Source: Anisus vortex
Taxonomy: Eukaryota > Mollusca > Gastropoda > Planorbidae
Assembly (NCBI GenBank): GCA_949126835.1
Contig: OX421500.1
Coordinates: 26,873,731-26,937,730, forward strand
Length of the DNA stretch: 64,000 nucleotides
Reading direction: 5' to 3'
The notes under the pieces are model-generated. The model was not told the DNA's origin. It saw nothing but the letters and a program-made list of their open reading frames with translations, and ran no database searches. Below are positions 23,461-34,570 of this stretch, in pieces. Position numbers and translations under genes: made by a program. Position 1 is the first letter of the stretch; each line of letters opens with the position of its first letter.

Positions 23461-26400
23461 GTAAGTAAGAATTTTTTTTCTGCAATGCAAAACATACGTG
23501 ATGCAACCCAACGGAATGGTACTGAAGTTGGCAAAATTGGATATTTAATTTTAGGTGTTTAATTAAAGCTACTATCTTCAAAATTCATTAATTGGTTCAA
23601 AAGATATTCAATGCTACATAAGCAAAGGTAAGAGAAGTCGTTTTGGGGAAAAATGAAAAAGAAAACAGTAGGCCTACCAATTTTTTACAATTTAGCATTG
23701 CAACAGATAATTAATTATTTTCAGGACGAACAAATATTAATCAATCTTCACGAAATTTAGCGAACATATTCATAATGAATCAATCAATACACAAGCTGTT
23801 AAAGTTTTAAATGTTTTAGCTAATATTTATTTGACTTTTAAACAATTGAATCTTTAGAGGACATTTTGCTTATTGTTTTACAAAAGCTGCATAAAAACAT
23901 ATTTTATGAGTAATTTCAACAAATAATTTTAGCTTTAAAATTTCATAACTATAAGTTACGGCATTCAACATTACAAATCAATTAATAATCTACAAGAAAC
24001 TACCGAGGACCCTTATTTCACTTTTTTTTTTTTGCATTTATTGAAAAATCAGTTTTATTGACTTTCATACCGGTTCAAGAGGTAGCATCACAAATGCCAT
24101 GCTTTAAAAATTGTAAATAGCAAAATAATTTGAAAGCAGTTTTTAGATCTGATAACAAATTGGTATAATCTAATGAGTGATTCTTTTGGATAATCTGATA
24201 ATTTCATATGATAATGCAATTGGTTTACTGTGATAATTTACTGGGATATTCAATTTCGTGGTTTACTGGGAACATTTAAATTGGAATATAATGTAGTTTG
24301 TTCATGGGGATAATCTGATTCAATTACTGGGACATTCATTTAATGGTTGATTCTATTGGAAAAATGTATAAAATTGGTTCTCTGGAATGTTTAGTTAAAT
24401 CAGGATATTTCCCTTTATTTATTTTTATCAACTTTGACAATTAGATCCATAGAGCTGTGGAAACAGTGTTTGTTTCCAAGGCCATCACAATGTCCAGCCA
24501 CTATTTCTTTTTCCCAACCCATCACAAGCTGGGTAGAATGGGCAGATTTTGACAAAGTATTTCAGGTTTCTGAAATTTCATGTGAATTATTTACTATGAA
24601 AAACTTTTCACACATTTCTCAGTGGTTTAGCTACATTGTATAAACCTTAAAAGATTAGTTCAGAATAATTTTTGTCTACATTATTGTTTGTAGATCTACC
24701 CAAGTGATGTAGTTGGTGAATCTGTGCCTGGAAGAACGATTGTCATCTCTGGAGACTCCAGTGATTCCAGTCAGCTGCACAAAGTTGCTGAAGGGGTGGA
24801 TGTTCTTGTCCACGAAGCAACATTAGAAAACTCAATGGCGGAGCAATGTGTGCAGAATGGACACTCAACACCAGGTCAGGATTGTGTATTGAGAATGTGC
24901 ACTGTGCTATTGAGAACTTACTGTGCTTGTCTGGTTTAAACTTAGGCATTGATTTAAAATATATATATATTCATAATTATCATTTTATTGATATTTAGAT
25001 AAGTGTTAAAACAAATCCCTCTGTAATGAAGTTAAATGAGCTGTAATTAATTGTAAATCCTTAGCTTTTTAATCAAAGACAGCAGTTTAGTTCATTATTT
25101 GTTCATACTTTATACTAGATGCAATAATCTCTTGAGCTACGTTAAAGCTTTTTTTAAACTACTGTTGGTCATGCTTAGAATTGTCTCCTCTTATCACCTG
25201 AATATTCATAACCACAATTATTGACGATACATTTTAATTACAAAATATGACACATACAAAGAGGGAGTATATTTTATATGAAAGTGAAAGACGAGGGTAT
25301 GAAAACTACACTGAAGTTAATTGCCTACCAGATCAGACATAGTACTCATAAATATTGCTAAAATTATTTTTTTTTAAAGTATTTTTTTTTCTTTATTTTC
25401 TATGGACAGCAATGACAGCCACTTTAGCCAAAAATCTAGGAGCCAAGAAGCTAATACTGACTCATTTTAGTGCCAGATATAAAGCTGAAACGACCAATGA
25501 AAAGGTAATAAATCAAGTTTATAATATGTGTATATCAGGGAAGTGACATTTCCAAATTTCAATGCAGTTCCATATTTTTCTGCTAGTGTTGAACATTTTC
25601 CATTTTTTTCCGTCAGCCGCAATTTTTTTTAGCTGATATGGGAATTATAAAAAAGGAAACAAGACTTGAGAAAAAATTGCTCAAAAAAGAAGTCACTTCT
25701 AGTTTTTCAGTTTTATTTCGACTTGCTGATTCCTCAGTTTCCTGTTATTATTATCTAGCACTGACCTAAATAACATTAGAAGTTTATTTTTTTATTTTTT
25801 GTCTGTACTGGGTAGTACCAGTATATTTTGATACAAAATTTCAGACTATAGGTTAAGATTTAATCAAATATTACCCTAATATAACTAAAGCAACTTAGGC
25901 TTTAACATTAACATAACTTAAACCAAGGAGTTGAAGTAACTTTAGCAGTAGAGTTAATGTAATTTATTAAGTTTCATTGCAAATGGTAATTATTAGTTTA
26001 CTACAGGAGTTAGGGCACAACTCATGCCATCAAGTTATGGTGAATTTTTACAAGATTTTTTTTTGGTGCAGTCCTAAGTTCAGGCTACACTTTAATAAAC
26101 AGAAGTCTTGTTTAGTTAGTGTTTAGTTAGTGTAGACAATGATAGAATAAAAGTAAAGGAAAGCTGTCAAAAGACAAAAAAACAACATTGCCGTTATTTT
26201 ATTAAGTTCAAAATAATAGAAGTAGATGGTACTATAAGTTATAAAATATTTATAATTTTTGGTTTGAATATTCTTCGCAGTTTTAAATCAGTGAAAAAGT
26301 AACTTTTTTGTATGTTTTACTGTTATAGAAAGACTTAGTTTTTTATGAGTTTTTGTTCTTATTTTTATGATTAAACAATGACTTTGACAGTAATCATTCA

Positions 26401-26840
26401 GTACATAAGTATATAGATTGAAATATCAACATTTGGTAATAAAGCAATCTTATCTTATATGTATATATATATAATGATATATAAGTAGATGATATAAATA
26501 TATATACACACATATATATATCAGGTCATGCTGATAAACCTTGGCACTGATTTATATTTTCCCCCCATGGTCTCATCACATCCCAGATGTATATTATATG
26601 AGATAAAAATTAATGAAAATATATAAAATATAACTATATATCTAACCCCAAATATCAAAATATATATAAAAATGTGATAATGATGTATAGTTTCTAATGT
26701 TTCACCTCGTTTCGTTCACTTTGTTTATTTAGGCTGATGATAAAAGTACACATATACTCCTAGAGGAAGCTTTGCAAATTTTACCAGAAAATACAGTTTT
26801 ATTGGCCAAAGATTTATTTGTATATAATGTCAAAAGATGA
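23361..26840 (+). CDS. ELAC1: ELAC1 (tRNase Z short form), 3' half of the gene, four exons
   Basis: Exons 23361-23460, 24694-24874, 25410-25504 and 26733-26840 join in matching phases (0, 1, 0) to give about 161 residues of the C-terminal half of a zinc phosphodiesterase that removes 3' trailers from pre-tRNA. Visible family signatures are LGITPGPLYARLK, SGDSSDS (metal-binding Asp of the metallo-beta-lactamase fold), VLVHEATL, GHSTP and LTHFSARY (metal-binding His). The HXHXDH metal motif and the rest of the N-terminal half are not in the window. They must lie left of the 22.8-kb or longer antisense LTR array, which would therefore sit in an intron, or else the gene is broken. A polyadenylation signal follows the stop at 26842. 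The ELAC1 rather than ELAC2 call rests on the short C-terminus. Confidence 0.85.
24694..24874 (+). CDS. ELAC1: ELAC1 exon b
   Basis: Acceptor TTGTTTGTAG and donor GTCAGG. It has 60 codons plus one base and carries GDSSDS, HEATL and GHSTP, the metal-site motifs of the second half of the domain. Confidence 0.88.
25410..25504 (+). CDS. ELAC1: ELAC1 exon c
   Basis: Acceptor after a T-rich tract (TATGGACAG) and donor GTAATA. The first two bases complete the split codon. It encodes TATLAKNLGAKKLILTHFSARY. Confidence 0.85.
26733..26840 (+). CDS. ELAC1: ELAC1 last exon
   Basis: The acceptor is TTTATTTAG. It has 35 codons ending in LFVYNVKR and TGA. The last ten codons, the stop and the AATAAA that follows are the first copy of a 52-bp tandem repeat (26811-27024). 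Confidence 0.85.
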   Translation, partial: ADDKSTHILLEEALQILPENTVLLAKDLFVYNVKR

Positions 26841-27024
26841 AAATAAAATCTATTGTAATAGAGATTTATTTGTATATAATGTCACAAGATGAAAATAAAA
26901 TCTATTGTAATAGAGATTTATTTGTATATAATGTCACAAGATGAAAATAAAATCTATTGTAATAGAGTTACTAGAGATTTATTTGTATATAATGTCACAA
27001 AATGAAAAAAAAATCTATTGTAAT
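26811..27024 (+). repeat. 52-bp tandem repeat of the ELAC1 3' end (four copies)
   Basis: Copies start at 26811, 26863, 26915 and 26976; a 9-bp insertion precedes the fourth. The first copy is the real gene end (last codons, TGA, AATAAA). Copies 2 and 3 keep AATAAA. In copy 4 it has become an A-run. Confidence 0.9.
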
Positions 27025-27150
27025 ATATGTTTCATTTTTGCTGCATTCATTCTTTGGTTTGTTTATATTGTCCAATTTAAGTCACTTTTAAATCTGTAAC
27101 CCTGCTCCTCTATAGCTCATACTAATTTTTCTTTTACTGTTTCTACTGGT

Positions 27151-29340
27151 CCACCTGATCTTACTGCTCCAACTGCTTCTATCAACCTGATCTTACTGCT
27201 CCAACTGCTTCTATCCACCTGATCTTACTGCTCCAACTGCTTCTATCAACCTGATCTTACTGCTCCAACTGCTTCTATCCACCTGATCTTACTGCTCCAA
27301 CTGCTTCTATCCACCTGATCTTACTGCTCCAACAGCTTCTATTCACCTGATCTTACTGCTCCAACTGCTTTTATCCACCTGATCTTACTGCTCCAACTGA
27401 TTCTATCCACCTGATCTTACTGCTCCAACTGCTTCTATCCACCTGATCTTACTGCTCCAACTGCTTCTATCCACCTGATCTTACTGCTCCAACTGCTTCT
27501 ATCCACCTGATCTTACTGCTCCAACTGCTTCTATCCACCTGATCTTACTGCTCCAACTGCTTCTATCCACCTGATCTTACTGCTCCAACTGCTTCTATCC
27601 ACCTGATCTTACTGCTCCAACTGCTTCTATCCACCTGATCTTACTGCTCCAACTGCTTCTATTGCTCTTGATCTAACTGCTCCGACTGCTTCTATCCACC
27701 TGATCTTACTGCTCCAACAGCTTCTATTGCACCTGATCTTACTGCTCCAACTGCTTCTATCCACCTGAACTTACTGCTCCAACTGCTTCTATCCACCTGA
27801 TCTTACTGCTCCAACTGCTTCTATCCACCTGATCTTACTGCTCCAACTGCTTCTATTGCACCTGATCTAACTGCTCCAACTGCTTCTATTGCACCTGATC
27901 TTACTGCTCCAACTGCTTCTATCCACCTGATCTTACTGCTCCAACTGCTTCTATCCACCTGATCTTACTGCTCCAACTGCTTCTATCCACCTGATCTAAC
28001 TGCTCCAACTGCTTCTATCCACCTGATCTTACTGCTCCAACTGCTTCTATTGCACCTGATCTAACTGCTCCAACTGCTTCTATTGCACTTGATCTTACTG
28101 CTCCAACTGCTTCTATTGCACCTGATCTAACTGCTCCAACTCCTTCTATCCACCTGATCTTACTGCTCCAACTGCTTCTATCCACCTGATCTTACTGCTC
28201 CAACTGCTTCTATCCACCTGATCTTACTGCTCCAACTGCTTCTATCCACTTGATCTTACTGCTCCAACTGCTTCTATTGCACCTGATCTAACTGCTCCAA
28301 CTGCTTCTATCCACCTGATCTTACTGCTCCAACTGCTTCTATCCACCTGATCTTACTGCTCCAACTGCTTCTATCCACCTGATCTTACTGCTCCAACTGC
28401 TTCTATCCACCTGATCTTACTGCTCCAACTGCTTCTATCCACCTGATCTTACTGCTCCAACTGCTTCTATCCACCTGATCTTACTGCTCCAACTGCTTCT
28501 ATCCACCGGATCTTACTGCTCCAACTGCTTCTATCCACCTGATCTTACTGCTCCAACTGCTTCTATTGCACCTGATCTAACTGCTCCAACTGCTTCTATC
28601 CACCTGATCTTACTGCTCCAACTGCTTCTATCCACCTGATCTTACTGCTCCAACTGCTTCTATTGCACCTGATCTAACTGCTCCAACTGCTTCTATCCAC
28701 CTGATCTTACTGCTCCAACTGCTTCTATCCACCTGATCTTACTGCTCCAACTGCTTCTATCCACCTGATCTTACTGCTCCAACTGCTTCTATCCACCTGA
28801 TCTTACTGCTCCAACTGCTTCTATTGCACCTGAACTAACTGCTCCAACTGCTTCTATCCACCTGATCTTACTGCTCCAACTGCTTCTATTGCACCTGATC
28901 TAACTGCTCCAACTGCTTCTATCCACCTGATCTTACTGCTCCAACTGCTTCTATCCACCTGATCTTACTGCTCCAACTGCTTCTATCCACCTGATCTTAC
29001 TGCTCCAACTGCTTCTATTGCACCTGATCTAACTGCTCCAACTGCTTCTATCCACCTGATCTTACTGCTCCAACTGCTTCTATCCACCTGATCTTACTGC
29101 TCCAACTGCTTCTATCCACCTGATCTTACTGCTCCAACTGCTTCTATTGCACCTGATCTAACTGCTCCAACTGCCTCTATCCACCTGATCTTACTGCTCC
29201 AACTGCTTCTATCCACCTGATCTTACTGCTCCAACTGCTTCTATCCACCTGATCTAACTGCTCCAACTGCTTCTATCCACCTGATCTTACTGCTCCAACT
29301 GCTTCTATCCACCTGATCTTACTGCTACAACTGCTTCTAT
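27151..29340. repeat. 32/33-bp minisatellite, about 68 units
   Basis: There are two main unit types: a 32-bp form starting ccacctgatcttac and a 33-bp form starting tgcacctgatctaac, both ending in ctgctccaactgcttctat. The 33-bp form is scattered among runs of the 32-bp form from about 27841 on. There are no unique spacers, so it is not a CRISPR array. It starts about 125 bp after the ELAC1 tail repeat. Confidence 0.95.
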
Positions 29341-29867
29341 CCCGCTTACTGGTTCTGGTGATTCCCTCGGCTTGCAGAGTGCTGAACATCTTTGCTTATA
29401 ATTTCTAATCATATTGTAAAGTGTAAGAAAGGTTTAAAAATACTAAAACAGGCTGAGAAAATTTGGCTCTTTGTTGAGAATTCCTATTATTTCAAAGTTT
29501 TTGTTAGTAGAATATTGGATGCATTATTTTGTTACATAGCACATACAATTTGTGTAGATGAAGCGTTTCCCAAAAATTAAGTTTTCCTGAATGGGTTATT
29601 TTAATAGTCTCATTTTACTACCCACTAACATTTTCCTATACAAGCCTATATAATTATATCAACTATGAATTCGCACAATTTGTTTTCAGAACAGTGTAGT
29701 CTATACTGGAGTGCTAAAGCCTGGTTCAAATAACAAATATGTCGATTTATGGTGAAATAAATGCAAAACTATTCCTAGTACATTAGGATAATTTGGCATA
29801 GATTTTTAACATTTCTTCATTGTTATCTACCCGAATTGACTTATAAGTATTACAGATTTTCCTTCTA
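29341..29867. other. Intergenic sequence, nothing recognised
   Basis: AT-rich sequence downstream of the minisatellite. A 62-codon ORF at 29392-29580 has no recognisable feature and I do not call it a gene. Confidence 0.5.
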
Positions 29868-30020
29868 GATAAAAGATATTACGTCCACTAAGCCAAAAAT
29901 TCTTGCATGGTGGCAGGGATTGGTTGGGGGCAGGGCTAGAACTCGGACCATTTGGTTGAAAATTTGATCAACTAACCGCATGACCAGCCGTCCACACTTG
30001 GTCAGGTCTCCACCAGAAAC
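29868..30020 (-). repeat. Possible tRNA-derived SINE relic
   Basis: The minus strand reads like a degenerate RNA polymerase III promoter. An A-box-like stretch (tggtcatgcggttag) is followed about 35 bp later by a B-box-like ggtccgagttc. The ends are not defined and no target duplication was found. Confidence 0.3.
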
Positions 30021-30059
30021 ATTTAAAATTAAATGTAAAAAACAACAACACATTTATAG

Positions 30060-30250
30060 CTCTTTATTAGAAACGAATTTAAAATTATATTTAATCCTGT
30101 GTGAATTCATGCCATAAATGGAGTGGTTGAACAAATCAGGAAAACCAACTCAAAAAAGTTAAAAAACTCAAATGCAAGGCTAGACTGAAACCATGGATAA
30201 ATATTGCACGCCAAAAAGTTATGAAAAGAAAGTTAAATGATTTGGCTGCA
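30060..30250 (+). pseudogene. Degenerate LINE 3'-end fragment
   Basis: It contains a weak match to the C-terminal end of the LINE at 55441-56051: a word like NGVVEQIRKT, then a tail similar to 'gactgaaaccatggataaat'. Heavily mutated. Confidence 0.35.
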
Positions 30251-30471
30251 GGTACCTCTAACCATATGCCTCTATTGGTCACAATCAGTTATTGAAAAAA
30301 GTCGAGCCCAGGAAGTGAATCTACTCGAAAGCAAGCTGGGATGAGTACAGAGAAGCTACCGACTCTGCCCTCGAAAAGGTGCGAGTAGGGAGTATGTCGA
30401 GGTCATCAAATCCAAAGGAGAGGCGGATAGAAGTACGATGCCGAGGATCTTTGAGAGTTTGGAGTTTAGAC

Positions 30472-30676
30472 CAGGGGTCGGCAGCCTTTTGGTAACAATG
30501 TGCCAAAGTATGATTTCTAATTTATTCAGCGTGCCAACAGCCTAAATGTAATCCTGCTGTAGCACTCAATTTCTTGTAGAAGAGTCTTGAATAGACTCAT
30601 AAGGCCTCTTCCGCGTGCCAATGAAAATCCCTCGGCGTGCCAAGTGTGGCACGCGTTCCGCAGATTGCCGACCCTG
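30472..30676. mobile_element. hAT-type MITE (205 bp)
   Basis: Terminal inverted repeats CAGGGGTCGGCA and TGCCGACCCTG are flanked by an 8-bp target duplication with one mismatch (gtttagac at 30464-30471, gtttagaa at 30677-30684). The internal word gtgccaagtgtggcacgcg is shared with the hAT element ending at 44241 and the relic at 54560-54694. Confidence 0.8.
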
Positions 30677-30897
30677 GTTTAGAACATATTGGAAGAAAGC
30701 CATTGGAAGAGTTGGTCCGCTTGTGGAAGGCTGCGAGCTGGCGGGAACAGGCCGAGAGCCACAGAGTATAATCAGCGATCTGTTGGGGTAAGAAATTACT
30801 GAGTCAAATTTAACCAGCTTTTAGATGATGATCTTGTGGTCTGGTAGACCGGGAAGGATGTAGCCTTCGTGTTCTACGGCGATATATCTCCAGCAAG

Positions 30898-31150
30898 ATT
30901 TGAAAGCAGTCACATAAGGACAAAAACACTTTCCTAATGCGAGAACAAGTTAATATAATTACTATTTCTTCTCGAGTGGCATCCGAGCCTGTAATGGGTT
31001 GCCCGAACAAACCAGGAAAACCATTAACTTCACTTCATTCAAAACACTATTAAAAAGGCAAGACTAGACTTAAACCACGGATAAGCTTAGGACGCAATCA
31101 TTTTCTTTATAGAAAGAGCGTATGTAGTATATAAGATAAGATAACACTTT
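30898..31150 (+). pseudogene. LINE 3'-end fragment (CR1/Jockey-like RT C-terminus)
   Basis: The frame encoding FFSSGIRACNGLPEQTRKT, then FTSFKTLLK, matches the C-terminus of the LINE fragment at 55518-55976 (FFLSGIRARNGLPEQTR). The non-coding tail ending in ataagata is also shared. It is 5'-truncated, as is common for LINE copies. Confidence 0.65.
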
Positions 31151-31789
31151 CAGCTTGCAAATTGTCAAGTTATCTTATGTTATCGGACATAAACATATAC
31201 AAGCGGCATGACTTGACCTTGGAGATTGCGTTCCAGCCGTTGGGAGAAACTGAAGCATAATCCGTTCTCTCGCTAACTCTTCTTAACGCCTTTATTAGAG
31301 AAAGTCAGGTCTGCCATCGACTCTAACGCTTGTTCTAAAGAGTGATTTTATAGATGGCGAAATAAATTGTAACAAGACTGAGTGCTGGGAGTGCTGGATG
31401 TCCTTCTTGTTGATACCGCAATAGGCTCAAGGCCCTACTGTTCAAAGATTTTGCCGGCTATGTAAAAAAATGTCCCAAAACCACCAAAACCAAAGGACAA
31501 ACCAGAAAGACCTTGAGGATGAAATAGATCCTACCGCCATTCTAATAAAAAGGAATTTTTTAAAAAAGGTAGGCCCAAATTCAGAGATGAGCAATTGCGT
31601 TAGGTGCGGCTACCATTGAGCGAGTAAATGGGTTTATTGAAATTTTTTATTATTGTTGTTTTCAACACTAAAATTTTCTTTCTCTTAATTATAGGCCTAT
31701 GTATTCTTCTTCTTCTATTAGCCAGTCTGCCGAGCAGTTTGCTCTCTTGCAGTCAATGCGGGACAATCATATTTACATGTCTTTTTCAA
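31151..31789. other. Intergenic sequence, nothing recognised
   Basis: No domain-bearing ORF, RNA gene or element end was recognised in this stretch. Confidence 0.4.
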
Positions 31790-32060
31790 TTGTTAAATAC
31801 TGCTATATAGTGTGTTGGTAATGGTAGGTTGAGGGGGGAGCAGAGTGTATTTGAGGTCGGTCAGCTCAGGACATTCAAGCAGGAAGTGGTCTACAGTTTC
31901 TTGTGGGCAGGGGCAACGTCTGCAATTAGGTGGGTGAGTTGGGTTTATTCTATTTAGGTGTGAGTTGAGTGCTATATGTCCTGTTCTCAACTGGAATATA
32001 GTGCATTGTTCTTTGCGGGGGAGGAACTTTATGTTGTCTTGTTTGTTGGATAGGCCTATG
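31790..32060 (-). pseudogene. LINE fragment, I/Jockey-type C-terminal zinc-finger region
   Basis: The minus strand encodes LRTGHIALNSHLNRI-like sequence followed by a C..C..H..C pattern (CRRCPCPQETVDHFLLECPE). This is the cysteine-histidine motif found downstream of RT/RNase H in I- and Jockey-type LINEs. Only the C-terminal end remains. Confidence 0.6.
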
Positions 32061-32189
32061 TATATATTATATATTATTATAGAGACCTACTTTTTATATC
32101 ACAAAAGTTTTGTGTTGGATATGTAACCATAGGCTATTAATTAAATTAAGCCTAAATGTTAATTTGTGTATTATGTAACAATAGGGTCG

Positions 32190-32350
32190 TTCTATGGCTC
32201 TATGACTAACTTGACTTAATCCCTGGGGTCCCCAATAGAGAAAAGGGCCGTAATTACACCTCTCCATTGGTCTCGATCCTGGGCGGCGAGACCAGCTGCC
32301 TTTGCCTCGTTTGCAACCGACCTTCTCCGAGACTGCCTTGGTCTGTCCAT
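32190..32350 (-). pseudogene. LINE-like RT C-terminal fragment
   Basis: The minus strand encodes a segment like AKAAGLAAQDRDQWRGVI. It resembles the short '..A.DR..W...V' tail at the end of many LINE reverse transcriptases. It is broken by stops. Confidence 0.4.
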
Positions 32351-33657
32351 TTTTCCAGTATAATGCCTATCTGGCCACAGTTTCCGGTTTACTGAAAGTG
32401 TGCTCTATCCATCACAACTTTTGGGTGGCTCTTTATCATAAATGAAACAACTGATTGAGGCTCCCACAGGCCCAATCGTTGGCACTCCTTGTACTATGAG
32501 ATAAAACTGTTCGCTGAAGAAACAAAACGTTTATTGGCCAATCTTTCAAAAAAAATAATTTTTAAGTTGAAAAATTGTTTGTTGTTGGCATTTTTTCAAA
32601 TTGAGTGTAACGTCAAAAGCGAACGAATAGGGCGATATACGGATTGGTACCCATTATGGTTAAAAACAAAGAAAACAGTAATTAGTCACTCCCCTGACTA
32701 TACAATTTAACTTGTGTGTGTGTGTGTGTGTGTGGGTGTGTGTACATTAAGTTAACTGTATCTTATGCTCAGTGAAGGCAACTGAACAGATAATGTTTAA
32801 AAAAAAAAGGTTTAATCAGATAAAGTCACTCTATTTGATATAGTATAACTTACACCTGGCATTACAAGGAGATAACATAAGACGGTAAGCAGGCTAATTA
32901 TATCTACTAGTTATGATATTTCTACACTTATTGTAACACCTTTCTTCAAGCCGCATCAAAGGCATAATGTTTTATAGAGTCATCAATATTCATCATACAT
33001 TCATTCTTGTAAACTACGTGAGCTAAATATAAATGCACGTCTAATGTATCTATTTCAAGTTGAAGATATGTAGGTTTAAATCACTAGTTATAAAAAACCG
33101 TTCTTTTGATTAAAAATATTTTTATAGTATTTGTATAATATTTAAATAATTAACGCTCACATCAGCCTATTTGAACAGTCTAAGGGACCGTCCTTTTATT
33201 TCGTAGCAAAGAAAGTAATATTTTCAAAGACCCTAACTCAATTCTACCCCGTGCTTTTCATTACCCCTGCCCTTCTCTACTCTTCTATCAAAATAAATTT
33301 TAAACTATTATCATAAGGAATTTATTTTACTATAAGCTTATATAAGCTTATATAGATGTCTACTAACGTATTTGCTCAATATGAAACCATTCCCCGCTGC
33401 CCTGCAGGAGTGACAAGTCTAAACATGTAGGCTATGCATTCATAAAAGTTCACGAGAAAGAACATTTCCGGTCGAATTCGATCACATTATAAAAAAAAAA
33501 CATGTCTGCCATGTGTGCTATGTTACTGGTTGTAGGCTACGAAAATATGTAGATAATTAAATTTTATTTCATTTCCACAAAGATGGCGCCAAAAGAAAAC
33601 GATGGATTGTGAATGTCAGATTTGAAGAATCACCTATTTATAATCCCAATCTAATGG
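32351..33657. other. Intergenic sequence with a (TG)n run
   Basis: Apart from a (TG)n microsatellite at about 32711-32742, no gene or element end was recognised. Confidence 0.4.
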
Positions 33658-33679
33658 CTTGATGCAAAAGCCATCTAGC

Positions 33680-33725
33680 CACACCTAGTATGCCGTGGCC
33701 CCAGAAACTGGTGAACGCTAGTAGG
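33680..33725 (+). repeat. SINE 3'-part fragment
   Basis: The words cctagtatgccgtggcc and cagaaactggtgaacgct match the 3' body of the complete SINE at 38642-38916. Confidence 0.6.
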
Positions 33726-33857
33726 CTATCGTGCCACATCTGATGAACACGACTGTTTTTTGTGAAACATGAATTTTAGATTCCTGAAGTTTTTCTTGCA
33801 TTGTGGCACCCGTTGTTTTATTATTCAATATAGTCGTGAAGCGGACACTGTTGCAGG

Positions 33858-34214
33858 CAGGGCTGTGGAGTCGGTAGATAAATGTTCCGACACCTCAGTT
33901 TTTTGTACTTCCGACTCCGACTCCCGACTACTTTGTTTTGATATGCTAATGCATTACCATATAATGAGGCACATGAAAAGCATGCTTCTTCGCGGTCACT
34001 TAACGTGTTCGTTTCGCGGTCTTTATTCTTACAGTAGAGAAGTTATTATTTATAACATTTTGTGAATTGGGACATTTAAACTTGCTTTTTTTTAATGCCA
34101 ATCTAAATTTAGTAAAGGTCGGAGTCGGTGCTTTGTGTGCCGACTCCGACTCCAGGTACATAAAATATCCCCCTACTCCGACTCCTTGACTCCAACTCCG
34201 ACTCCACAGTCCAG
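33858..34214. mobile_element. MITE with GGAGTCGG-rich inverted termini (357 bp)
   Basis: Left end CAGGGCTGTGGAGTCGG and right end CCGACTCCACAGTCCAG are near-perfect inverted repeats, with extra GGAGTCGG/CCGACTCC words inside both arms. Flanking 8-mers gttgcagg and ctttcagg agree at six positions, fitting an old hAT-type target duplication. Confidence 0.55.
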
Positions 34215-34224
34215 CTTTCAGGGT

Positions 34225-34380
34225 GTCCCATCTTTACTTTACCCCTACTAAGGTCAGGTACCATTCAGAGCCGCGTAGACTCAGGGACACCCTCCAGACC
34301 CAGGAACAAATCCTAGCCTTCACCAGGATTCGAACACAGGACTACAGTACGCCAGTAGAACGCGCTGCCGCTCGGCCCTA
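34225..34380 (-). repeat. SINE fragment, antisense 5' half
   Basis: The minus strand carries the tRNA-like head (GGCCGAGCGGCAGCGCG, then a B-box-like TTCGAATCC) and the next part (ggctagg, ggagggtgtccctga) of the SINE at 38642-38916. Confidence 0.65.
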
Positions 34381-34482
34381 TCAGCTCCTATGGGTACTGA
34401 CATTTGTTTGGGCAAAGTAAAGGCGGCTGAGCATCGTGCTGGCTACATAATCTCTTAGTATGCCGTGGCCACAGAAACTTGA
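34381..34482 (+). repeat. SINE fragment, sense 3' half
   Basis: The words gggtactgac, aaagtaaaggcggctgagcat and tagtatgccgtggccaca match the 3' half of the SINE. It lies directly against the antisense 5' half, so the two form a divergent pair, probably two insertions or one inverted copy. Confidence 0.65.
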
Positions 34483-34570
34483 TTCAGATATTCTACAAAA
34501 TCTCCCTGTAATGCTTAAAGAAAATAAAACCAACATTATTTACTTACTCTATCTTGTCAAACTGTCGACA

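Larger units (their letters stand above)
23461..26732 (+). other. ELAC1 introns in view
   Basis: The introns are 23461-24693, 24875-25409 and 25505-26732. They are AT-rich with runs of (AT)n near 24959-24970 and 26455-26520. I see no further exon, RNA gene or recognisable transposon in them. Confidence 0.6.

Noticed and set aside
27151..29340. CRISPR-like regular repeats
   Set aside because: The units adjoin with no unique spacers and the genome is animal. It is a minisatellite.
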